Origin: Christensenella sp. UBA2853
GTDB taxonomy: Bacteria > Bacillota > Clostridia > Christensenellales > Aristaeellaceae
Reading direction: 5' to 3'
Length of the DNA stretch: 10,447 nt
Assembly: GCA_002350845.1 (NCBI GenBank)
Contig: DEFL01000070.1
Location: 1-10,447, forward strand
The notes under the pieces were generated by a model, which was not told the origin of the DNA, ran no database searches, and saw nothing but the letters and a program-made list of their open reading frames with translations. Below are positions 1-5,369 of the stretch, piece after piece (position 1 is the first letter of the stretch; each line of letters starts with the position of its first letter). The translations under genes and the position numbers were made by a program.

Positions 1-128
1 TACTTGACGGGATGCAGTTCATTACCCCGTGGGAGTTCGTGTTTCCGGGCCCTTATGCCGCGATCCGCATGTACTGCTCGTCGCTGATGCAGAACTTGAT
101 CTCGACCTCGCAATCATGCTTGATCTGA
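1..128. other. Coding-like GC-rich fragment at window edge, strand unresolved
   Basis: This segment is clearly GC-richer than the AT-rich DNA that follows from about 129. Two readings are open. On the + strand, frame 3 runs from the edge to a TGA at 126-128 and would be the last 41 residues of a truncated protein (it contains ITPWEFVFPG). On the - strand, a frame ending with TAA at 55-53 gives CEVEIKFCISDEQYMRIAA at its C-terminus. Its codons are purine-rich at position 1 and G/C-rich at position 3, which looks more like real coding, but it has no start codon before an in-frame stop near 160. It is therefore either the 3' end of a + strand gene entering the window or a decayed minus-strand gene tail. 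I recognise neither product. Confidence 0.3.
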
Positions 129-269
129 AGTCTTTTAGAGGTTTTGTATGGTAATTACCTGATAAGGTCACAGCACATCAGTATTAGGATACTGTAATGG
201 AATTAATGTTACCTGCCTTAGTATTAAACCGAATTCTAAATAAACCTTTATCTGTTCTTCGTATATGAG
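129..269. other. AT-rich intergenic spacer with two palindromes
   Basis: No gene is visible between the edge fragment and the first small ORF. The spacer contains a perfect 10-bp palindrome, GGTAATTACC, at 150-159, and a perfect 6-bp inverted repeat, CAGTAT-TAGG-ATACTG, at 179-194. Either could be an operator, or the second could be a small hairpin. I found no convincing sigma-A promoter here. Confidence 0.4.
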
Positions 270-297
270 CAAACAAAAGTCACATCTTACACGTCTA
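270..297 (+). promoter_or_regulatory. Candidate ECF-sigma promoter
   Basis: A -35-like CAAAC (270-274) is separated by 17 nt from a -10-like CGTCTA (292-297). This resembles the AAC...CGTC pattern recognised by many ECF sigma factors, and the operon immediately downstream encodes an ECF sigma factor, so autoregulation is the natural reading. One caution is that the predicted start point (about 303-305) would put the GGAGG of the first ORF (306-310) almost at the 5' end of the transcript. The match is to a short, degenerate consensus. Confidence 0.4.
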
Positions 298-319
298 ATA
301 GGTGTGGAGGTTGATGACG

Positions 320-553
320 ATGAAGAAGTATCAATTATGTGTGATCAGGAAACAGGGTGATTTGTATCGTCGCATTTCAATCCGATTCCACCGTGATACG
401 GTTACCGGAGAACTTTCAGTTTCTTTTTCTGGCGGCGGACGTTTGATCCTGATCTGCTTCGAGGAAAAAATCCCTGATTTGGTCAGGCTCATCAGCTCGC
501 GGAGGCGATTTCCCTGTGTTATACTTGGAAAGAAACGTTTTTTTCGGATTTAA
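320..553 (+). CDS. Small hypothetical protein upstream of the sigma factor
   Basis: I do not recognise this product. GGAGG at 306-310 sits 9 nt before the ATG at 320, making that start more likely than GTG 302 or ATG 314 and giving 77 residues. The first 55 residues look protein-like, with alternating beta-type stretches (KKYQLCVIRK, GELSVSFSGGGRLILICF) and a short acidic/hydrophobic helix (FEEKIPDLVRLISS). The C-terminus turns into a very basic tail (RRRFPC...GKKRFFRI) that looks like the wrong frame. Reading one frame over after LISS gives a more natural peptide (ARGGDFPVLYLERNVFFGF) that continues to a TAG near 583. The ORF may therefore carry a frameshift or be a decaying gene. It lies 115 bases before the sigma gene, on the same strand, right after the candidate ECF promoter. 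Confidence 0.4.
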   Translation: MKKYQLCVIRKQGDLYRRISIRFHRDTVTGELSVSFSGGGRLILICFEEKIPDLVRLISSRRRFPCVILGKKRFFRI

Positions 554-668
554 AACCTCAAGTGGATCCCGTTCGTCTGATAGATAGAACCAGCAAAAAG
601 CGCTGTGCTGGCGATTATCTCCGGAGAGCGGACGCGCCGACCCGGAGAACACAAAGGGGAACGATGTC

Positions 669-1151
669 GTGGATGCTGAAATGTTTCAAGCGGAAGCCCG
701 GCGGATTGAGAGGCTGCTATACCGCATCGCCCGATCGTACCTGAATGATGATCAGGAAGCGGAGGACGCGGTGCAGGATGCATTGATCAAAGCCTGGGAG
801 AAGAGAAAAACTCTGAGGGATATCCATCAGTTTAAGCCGTGGATGACCCAGATCCTCTCCAACCGGTGCAAGGATATACTGCGTAAGCGCAAAAGATGGA
901 GCTTTTTTCCGCTGAAGGAAGAAACCGTTCAGGTAGAGATACCGGAGACTGAAAACGCGGTGACAGAGGCTATGAAGAAGCTGAAACCGGAACTGCGGAT
1001 CGTCATGACGCTTCACTATGTGGATGGATATTCCATTCAGGAGATGGCAGAAGCCCTGGGAATCCCCACGGGTACCATCAAAACCAGAATGCGAAACGCA
1101 CGGAAACAGCTCAGCAGGACGCTCCTCATTGAATGGGAGGAAAACGTATGA
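669..1151 (+). CDS. ECF-type RNA polymerase sigma factor
   Basis: This 160-residue protein has the standard two-domain layout and length of extracytoplasmic-function sigma factors. Region 2 covers about residues 9-75 (YRIARSYLNDDQEAEDAVQD, then ALIKAWEK), with the basic -10-contact segment around SNRCKDILRKRKR. A short linker leads to region 4 at about 101-152, whose helix-turn-helix (SIQEMAEALGIPTGTIKTRM) would contact the -35 element. The GTG at 669 is preferred: AAAGGGGA ends 8 nt before it, whereas the nearby ATG at 664 opens a different frame. The stop codon overlaps the start of the next gene (ATGA at 1148-1151), so the two are translationally coupled, as is common for a sigma factor and its membrane-bound anti-sigma factor. 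By family, it would redirect RNA polymerase to a small regulon, probably including its own promoter. The exact ECF subgroup cannot be assigned by eye. Confidence 0.9.
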   Translation: MDAEMFQAEARRIERLLYRIARSYLNDDQEAEDAVQDALIKAWEKRKTLRDIHQFKPWMTQILSNRCKDILRKRKRWSFFPLKEETVQVEIPETENAVTEAMKKLKPELRIVMTLHYVDGYSIQEMAEALGIPTGTIKTRMRNARKQLSRTLLIEWEENV

Positions 1152-2389
1152 ATAGTAAGGAATTCAAAGAGAAACTGACATCTGTGACCCCTGACGTCCC
1201 GGAGCACTTTCATCTCCGAACTGAAAGAACTCTGGAGAATATTGTTTCACAGGAGGCTCACATGAAAGAATCTACCAAGAAAGCGATCCGCACTGCGGGG
1301 CGCTACTCCACCCGTACGATCGTAATTGCTGCTGTGCTGGCCGTGATGCTCTGCGCTGTGGCCCTGGCTGCGACACAATGGCATGTGTTTGACCGGCTGC
1401 CCTTCATGCTGGGGAAGGAAATTCCTCCCATGGCGGATGAGCTGATGCAGAGCAATCTCTATCAGGACACCGTGAACAACGTTGAAATTACCGTTCGTGA
1501 AGCGGGCTATGATGGCCGCACACTGCTGGTAGAGTACAGCTACCGGATGCTGGATGTGGATAAGGTATACGGTGTTACCGCGGCGGAGGAGTTTGGCGAA
1601 AATCTGCCGGATGGAATGGAGCCTGATACCATCTTGGAGCAGTTGAGTGATGAAGCTTTTGATGCGTTGGCTGCCCATCATGTTGGCTGGAATTTTGACC
1701 AGCTGTGGATCAACGGTCAGGGCGTTGATATGCCGAACAACTCCGGTGCGGTCTACAGCGGCAGCAAAGTGCCTGGTGAGATTATCTATACGGAATACTG
1801 GCGGCTGGACAATGAAGGCGTGTTCCTGCATGACGGTGTAAACCAGATCACGCTACCTATCGGCGCAAGTGTTAATGCGGAGACCCGGAAGAGTCTGGTA
1901 GATCAGGAGACAAAGATGTACCGGATGCCGGAGAGCGGCGTTGTCACCTTCAATTATGAGGTGAAGGACATCTCTTCTCAGGTGAAGAGCTTCTCTCTGA
2001 ACGAAGAAAAAGTTCTGCCTGATGTGACCGCAAAGGTGACGGATGCCACTTTCACGCCCCTGATGACTTACATCACCCTTGACCTGAAGGTGAATCCGGA
2101 TTCCCTGGCAGCTTTTATTACGGCAAACGGTGAAGGGCCTAAGAACGATGATGGCGAAGTGATGTGGCCCTACGGCGGTATGGATGTGTTTGGTGAATGG
2201 GTTGAAAGTCTGGAACTGGTGGATGTAAAGGGCCAGCAGGTCTTCCCAGGTCATTATGGCCAGAACGGTATTGGCAATGAATGGGCTGAGTTCCTGTATC
2301 CCCATCTGGACAATATTCCTGATGAGTTATTCCTTGCTCCGATCGAAAACGGTCAGGCAGATATGAGTCAGGGTGTACGTGTGAAATAA
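1148..2389 (+). CDS. DUF4179-like membrane protein, putative anti-sigma factor
   Basis: This is a 413-residue bitopic protein. The cytoplasmic N-terminus (about 1-55, MNSKEFKEKLTSVTPDVPEH...) is followed by one transmembrane helix at about 57-76 (TIVIAAVLAVMLCAVALAAT) and a large extracytoplasmic domain (about 80-413). The outer domain contains VEITVREAGYDGRTLLVEYS, which resembles DUF4179 proteins found next to ECF sigma factors in Firmicutes. No zinc-binding HxxxCxxC anti-sigma motif is visible. The start at ATG 1148 is supported by GGGAGG (1135-1140) with 7-nt spacing; the upstream in-frame ATG at 1133 overlaps that site. The gene overlaps the sigma stop codon by 4 bases. The role is inferred: the short cytoplasmic tail would hold the sigma factor while the outer domain senses an envelope signal. 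Family assignment rests on recognition of the motif and context only. Confidence 0.75.
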   Translation: MNSKEFKEKLTSVTPDVPEHFHLRTERTLENIVSQEAHMKESTKKAIRTAGRYSTRTIVIAAVLAVMLCAVALAATQWHVFDRLPFMLGKEIPPMADELMQSNLYQDTVNNVEITVREAGYDGRTLLVEYSYRMLDVDKVYGVTAAEEFGENLPDGMEPDTILEQLSDEAFDALAAHHVGWNFDQLWINGQGVDMPNNSGAVYSGSKVPGEIIYTEYWRLDNEGVFLHDGVNQITLPIGASVNAETRKSLVDQETKMYRMPESGVVTFNYEVKDISSQVKSFSLNEEKVLPDVTAKVTDATFTPLMTYITLDLKVNPDSLAAFITANGEGPKNDDGEVMWPYGGMDVFGEWVESLELVDVKGQQVFPGHYGQNGIGNEWAEFLYPHLDNIPDELFLAPIENGQADMSQGVRVK

Positions 2390-2404
2390 TCCTGTTGTCA
2401 TCTC

Positions 2405-2433
2405 AGGAGGGCGCGAGCGATCCGTGCCCTCCT
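2405..2433 (+). promoter_or_regulatory. Intercistronic hairpin next to a ribosome binding site
   Basis: AGGAGGGC (2405-2412) pairs perfectly with GCCCTCCT (2426-2433). Three further inner pairs (G2413-T2425 wobble, C2414-G2424, G2415-C2423) leave a 7-nt loop. It starts 15 bases after the stop of the DUF4179-like gene. The short CGTCTTT that follows is too weak a T-tract for an efficient terminator, so attenuation or mRNA 3'-end protection is more likely. The 3' arm CCTCC (2428-2432) could alternatively pair with the next gene's GGAGG at 2441-2445. Confidence 0.6.
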
Positions 2434-2451
2434 CGTCTTTGGAGGCTTATG

Positions 2452-3477
2452 ATGATCAGGCGAATTGTTTTGGGAATTCTTGGCTTTTTCTTTCTTGTCC
2501 CGCCGCCTGCAAAGGCTCAGGGAATATACAGTATTTATGATATCAAAGAAACTTCACCGGAAAGATGGTGCGCTGAGTTTCAAACAAGAGAAGGAAAAAC
2601 GGTTATTGTAGACGCGCCTGTTCATATCCCTGATGTAGATGCAGTTCCGTTGATGCGTGTCTGCAAAAACTTTAAAACGTATGAATTGGTTGGCGACGAA
2701 TCCTTTCTAATTGGCAAAGCAGATGCTCGTAAACGGGAAGAGATTTATGATCCGGATCAGTTTCCGGATACCGAATACACATATACCCCAGAGAATCTGA
2801 TTTTCTTCATGCAGGATATTCTCTTGTCGAATGGTGTTGCAGATGAAGATGCGGATCTGATTCCATACCGTGTGACGGCTTTGGGGTCCATGTACTATGT
2901 AAAGAACGGGAAAACATTTAACCGAAAGAATTCTTTTCCTGCCTCTGTTGCAGACACAACAAAGCCCTGGAATCATGATCAAACAACAGGTTACAGAATG
3001 ATTGCAACACAAAGAATCGGAGGTTTGCCTGTATTCCTTTCTGGGACTGTCGCGATCGGAATGAATTCTATGCAAACATTCTCCTCGCTGACATACATAG
3101 ACAGTGAGCATTACTCCATGAACCTGAATACGGTCACGATTGAAGAGATCTTATCGCCCGATATGGAATTGCTCTCTTTTCACAATATACAAGAGATACT
3201 GACAGAACGAATTGTCGACGGAAAGCTTCAGGAAATCCTGGAAATCAATCTGGGATACCTTTGTATGAGCGGAAATGCTGCTGAACAAAACGATGAATTA
3301 TCCTGGCAATTGATTCCGGTCTGGCAGATTCGTGGGTATGATACTTATCTGGATCCTGTACATGTACTGTCTATGCTCTCAGAAGAAGACCGCATAAAGT
3401 ACGATCCAGATATGATCTACAGCATTTATATCAATGCTGTCACGGGTGAGCTGATACCTATGGTGCCCGTTGTCTGA
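2452..3477 (+). CDS. Secreted protein of unknown function, paralog A
   Basis: This is a 341-residue protein with a classical signal peptide: basic start (MIRR), hydrophobic core (IVLGILGFFFLV), and a likely AKA|Q cleavage after residue 22. It lacks a lipobox cysteine, so it is predicted to be exported rather than lipid-anchored. I do not recognise a firm family. The C-terminal IYSIYINAVTGELIPM resembles the end of PepSY-type repeats, and a DUF6034-like assignment is possible but unproven. It is related to the next gene: both have an IxDI segment right after the signal peptide, a VDxxVxxPxxDA motif near residue 55, a LGY...PVW segment and a final A(V/Q)TGxL motif. ATG 2452 has GGAGG 6 nt upstream (ATG 2449 only 3 nt). 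It follows the membrane protein gene by about 60 bases and is probably in the same operon. Confidence 0.75.
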   Translation: MIRRIVLGILGFFFLVPPPAKAQGIYSIYDIKETSPERWCAEFQTREGKTVIVDAPVHIPDVDAVPLMRVCKNFKTYELVGDESFLIGKADARKREEIYDPDQFPDTEYTYTPENLIFFMQDILLSNGVADEDADLIPYRVTALGSMYYVKNGKTFNRKNSFPASVADTTKPWNHDQTTGYRMIATQRIGGLPVFLSGTVAIGMNSMQTFSSLTYIDSEHYSMNLNTVTIEEILSPDMELLSFHNIQEILTERIVDGKLQEILEINLGYLCMSGNAAEQNDELSWQLIPVWQIRGYDTYLDPVHVLSMLSEEDRIKYDPDMIYSIYINAVTGELIPMVPVV

Positions 3478-3488
3478 AAGACAGGCGG

Positions 3489-3504
3489 TTCATGTATACA
3501 TGAA
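3489..3504. promoter_or_regulatory. 16-bp perfect palindrome between the secreted paralogs
   Basis: TTCATGTATACATGAA is a perfect 16-bp inverted repeat in the 53-base gap between the two secreted-protein genes, 26 bases before the second start codon. It could be an operator for a dimeric regulator that separately controls the second paralog, or a small mRNA hairpin. No promoter hexamers are obvious around it. Confidence 0.45.
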
Positions 3505-3530
3505 GTTAGATAGTACGGAGGCAAGCAGTA

Positions 3531-4604
3531 ATGAAACGTATCCTTGTATCTTTGTTACTGATCATTACCCTGCTTATTGGCATTTCAGCAGAAGCAGAAG
3601 ACAGATTCACGATTTCGGACATATACGAGCAATACAATGGCTGGCGCTGGCAGGCGGATTATGAAACCGTCCGCAATGAGACCATCCATGTGGATGTGGA
3701 GATTTCCGTTCCGCAGGCGGATGCTATTCATGTGCTGTCAGCCAGATACATGCCCAAGGGATATGAGGCAGCAAACGTAAAAGACGGTGAGAATATCGTA
3801 AATAACCAGGCAGGCTGGTTCAGCTGCGCATGGCCCAATGACGCTTTCTGGAGAGAGGCAAAAAAGAAAGGGCTGCAGGAAGTCTATGCGGAGCCTGCTC
3901 CACTGGTGCTCCAATACGGACAGTTTGACATGAATACGGCCTATTCTGTCAATAATGCCCTGACAGTACAGGACGCTTTAGATCAAACACAAGCAATTGC
4001 AGATCGCTTTTTCCCGGGGCAGAATATGCGATTGGTCCCCCATATTGTTCACGCGCATGTAAATCCCGGAGAGTACAAGCGTGGCAAAACAGGCGATTAT
4101 GAATTGGTGAAGGAGGTTCCAGATTTTAAAGGAGTCCTGTTTATCATGTTTGACCAATGTGTAGATGACATACCCGTGCTCGATCCTGATTGTAACGGAA
4201 GTTACAGCGCCTGGTGTATCATGAGAAGTATGGCAGATTATGGCTTGGATAGCTATCAGTATCACATGGCTTATCAGCTTTTTTCCGATTTTCAGCCGAA
4301 GAAGAAGGATGTGAAGATTTGCGCACCTTCTGAAATTATCAAAGCAGCTGAAACGATGATCCAGGAAGGTAAACTGCGCTCTGTCTATTCCCTGCGGCTT
4401 GGATATGCTGCTTTTTCCGAGGGAAAAGGAAAAGTGAAGTTGAAGCCTGTCTGGGTAATCGAGGGAGAACTATTTGAAAAGGCTAAATCTGAACCTAAGA
4501 ATATTCGAACAGTGCTCTCGGTGAATAGTGCAGAAGAAACAAAGATCATTTTTGACGCGCAGACGGGAAAGCTCCTGGAAACCCGCAGGATGAGTTATCA
4601 GTAA
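3531..4604 (+). CDS. Secreted protein of unknown function, paralog B
   Basis: This is a 357-residue protein with a signal peptide (MKRILVSLLLIITLLIGISA, likely AEA|E cleavage after residue 22) and no lipobox cysteine. The mature part opens with DRFTISDIYEQYNGWRWQAD, and the family is not recognised. It is a diverged tandem paralog of the preceding gene, sharing the order of the N-terminal IxDI segment, VDVEISVPQADAI, LRLGYAAF...KPVWVIEGEL and the terminal FDAQTGKLLE. The last motif resembles the closing strand of PepSY-type domains. GGAGG (3517-3521) lies 9 nt before the ATG. No clear terminator follows the stop. Position in an ECF sigma operon suggests an envelope or extracellular role. Tandem duplication followed by divergence is the likely origin. 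Confidence 0.8.
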   Translation: MKRILVSLLLIITLLIGISAEAEDRFTISDIYEQYNGWRWQADYETVRNETIHVDVEISVPQADAIHVLSARYMPKGYEAANVKDGENIVNNQAGWFSCAWPNDAFWREAKKKGLQEVYAEPAPLVLQYGQFDMNTAYSVNNALTVQDALDQTQAIADRFFPGQNMRLVPHIVHAHVNPGEYKRGKTGDYELVKEVPDFKGVLFIMFDQCVDDIPVLDPDCNGSYSAWCIMRSMADYGLDSYQYHMAYQLFSDFQPKKKDVKICAPSEIIKAAETMIQEGKLRSVYSLRLGYAAFSEGKGKVKLKPVWVIEGELFEKAKSEPKNIRTVLSVNSAEETKIIFDAQTGKLLETRRMSYQ

Positions 4605-4956
4605 GCAAAGTAGAAAGAAAAGAATGAGATGAAAGATGAAAACTGAAGCTTTTTGATCACAAGCATACTGGTGATGCATTCGCTTTAAAGCCTCATATTT
4701 ATTCATGGCAGTTTCTGCATTTGCTGCATGATAGGGATAAATGATGATGATTTCAACGCGTCCAGCTAACGATTTGGCGGTAGATGTGAAAGTCGAACAC
4801 GCCGCCTTTGTTAGCTGTGCTAACACCCAGCTAACAGCACTGGAGGAAAACGGGGGTGTTTTGAAGGAAAACGCGAACAGTGAAAATCTTTAGAAACCCA
4901 GTAATGGAAAGGCTTCAAGGCACATCAAGGAACAAGCAAAGGCGAACACTTTTTCG
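4605..4956. other. Gene-poor region with short repeats left of the tRNA fragment
   Basis: After a purine-rich stretch (about 4605-4645), this 350-base region holds no long gene. It contains four copies of GCTAAC: 4765-4770, 4810-4815 (inverted), 4819-4824 and 4830-4835. A 9-bp perfect inverted repeat, TGTTAGCTG (4809-4817) / CAGCTAACA (4828-4836), is built from two of them. AACACCC (4822-4828) could alternatively pair with GGGTGTT (4854-4860). The string CGAACA recurs three times (about 4794, 4873 and 4943). Dense short repeats beside a tRNA fragment are typical of integrase-binding arms of attachment sites. That role is inferred. Confidence 0.5.
4741..4893 (+). CDS. Possible 50-residue small protein
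   Basis: An open frame begins with three consecutive ATG codons (4741, 4744, 4747) directly after a TAA and ends with TAG at 4891-4893. AGGGA at 4733-4737 gives acceptable spacing to the second or third ATG. The product is acidic and looks protein-like (DLAVDVKVEHAAFVSCANTQ, ending in ...KENANSENL), without recognisable domains. It lies entirely inside the repeat-rich region left of the tRNA fragment, so the open frame may be fortuitous; a 50-codon frame is not rare at this base composition. If real, it would be a small gene at the end of the putative integrated element. Confidence 0.22.
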   Translation: MMMISTRPANDLAVDVKVEHAAFVSCANTQLTALEENGGVLKENANSENL

Positions 4957-5003
4957 ATCTCCTAAGCGACAGGCCGTGGGTTCGAATCCCGCCGGGATCA
5001 CCA
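4957..5003 (+). tRNA. 3' half of a tRNA-Arg(CCT)-like gene, probable attachment core
   Basis: The segment reads as an anticodon loop CTCCTAA (4959-4965, anticodon CCT), the 3' anticodon-stem strand GCGAC, a 5-base variable region, a T-arm GTGGG-TTCGAAT-CCCGC (4976-4992), the acceptor 3' strand CGGGATC, discriminator A and an encoded CCA (5001-5003). The upstream bases do not form the 5' anticodon strand, a D-arm or an acceptor strand, so the gene is not intact. A 3' tRNA half with CCA is the usual scar left when a tyrosine-recombinase element integrates into a tRNA 3' end. With this orientation, the original downstream chromosome lies to the right and the element to the left. The anticodon identity assumes standard tRNA geometry. 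Confidence 0.8.
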
Positions 5004-5008
5004 AAAAA

Positions 5009-5075
5009 GCCCGCTTTTGAAGCAAAAAGCAGCTAACAGCAGCCTGCTAACAAAAGCGGGCGCTTTTCTTTTTTT
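5009..5075 (+). terminator. Rho-independent terminator after the tRNA fragment
   Basis: GCCCGCTTTTG (5009-5019) pairs perfectly over 11 bp with CAAAAGCGGGC (5051-5061). A T-rich tail (5064-5075) follows. The 31-nt loop contains a second small stem (AGCAG 5028-5032 / CTGCT 5044-5048) and two GCTAAC copies. It begins 5 bases after the CCA, the position expected for the terminator of the original tRNA transcript. Confidence 0.8.
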
Positions 5076-5308
5076 CGAGGCTCTTCTGCTAACAGATTCA
5101 GGGGGGGGTTGTTTGCAGGTTGCCAACATTTTTGCCGGATTTCTAACGACGCTCCCCTTTATTGGATCTCAAAACTGCAAACATTGGCGGACGATTCAAC
5201 TAAAAAATGTAGAAGTTTTGAAAATCCATAATTTTGATATTCTGGAACGCGACTACCTGCCAGAAGAGAAAGATCTCCAACGGGAAGAGAACCCCCGAAC
5301 GATAACAC
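5076..5308. other. Non-coding stretch between two terminators, possible RNA
   Basis: No credible gene is seen here. The stretch contains the last GCTAAC copy (5088-5093), an 8-base G run (5101-5108), and an 8-bp inverted repeat GTTTGCAG (5111-5118) / CTGCAAAC (5175-5182) that could close a long hairpin. Because it ends in a strong terminator it could encode a small RNA, but I find no well-placed promoter. Confidence 0.3.
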
Positions 5309-5369
5309 AGCCCCTGTGTCAGACGCTGTTCGCAGCAGCATAACTGGCACAGGGGCTTTTCTTTTTTTG
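5309..5369 (+). terminator. Strong rho-independent terminator
   Basis: AGCCCCTGTGTCAG (5309-5322) pairs with CTGGCACAGGGGCT (5344-5357), 14 bp with one G-T wobble. It is followed by TTTTCTTTTTTT. The tail strongly resembles that of the terminator ending at 5075: both read GCTTTTCTTTTTTT and are followed shortly by CGAG. No gene upstream obviously needs it, which hints at an unannotated transcript. Confidence 0.8.

Noticed and set aside
1247..1831. 194-codon minus-strand open frame
   Set aside because: It is the complement of the DUF4179-like gene, which has a good start, a transmembrane helix and operon context.
4470..4826. 118-codon minus-strand open frame
   Set aside because: It overlaps the 3' end of the secreted paralog B gene and has a low-complexity hydrophobic product; no ribosome binding site was seen.
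4920..5003. Intact tRNA gene
   Set aside because: Only the 3' half is present; upstream bases give no D-arm, no 5' anticodon strand and no acceptor partner for CGGGATC.
4764..5094. CRISPR-like array from the GCTAAC repeats
   Set aside because: Repeats are only 6-8 bases, irregularly spaced and one is inverted; no spacer structure and no cas genes.
5017..5343. 108-codon + strand open frame after the tRNA fragment
   Set aside because: It starts inside the first terminator and ends inside the second, and includes the poly-G run; not a credible gene.
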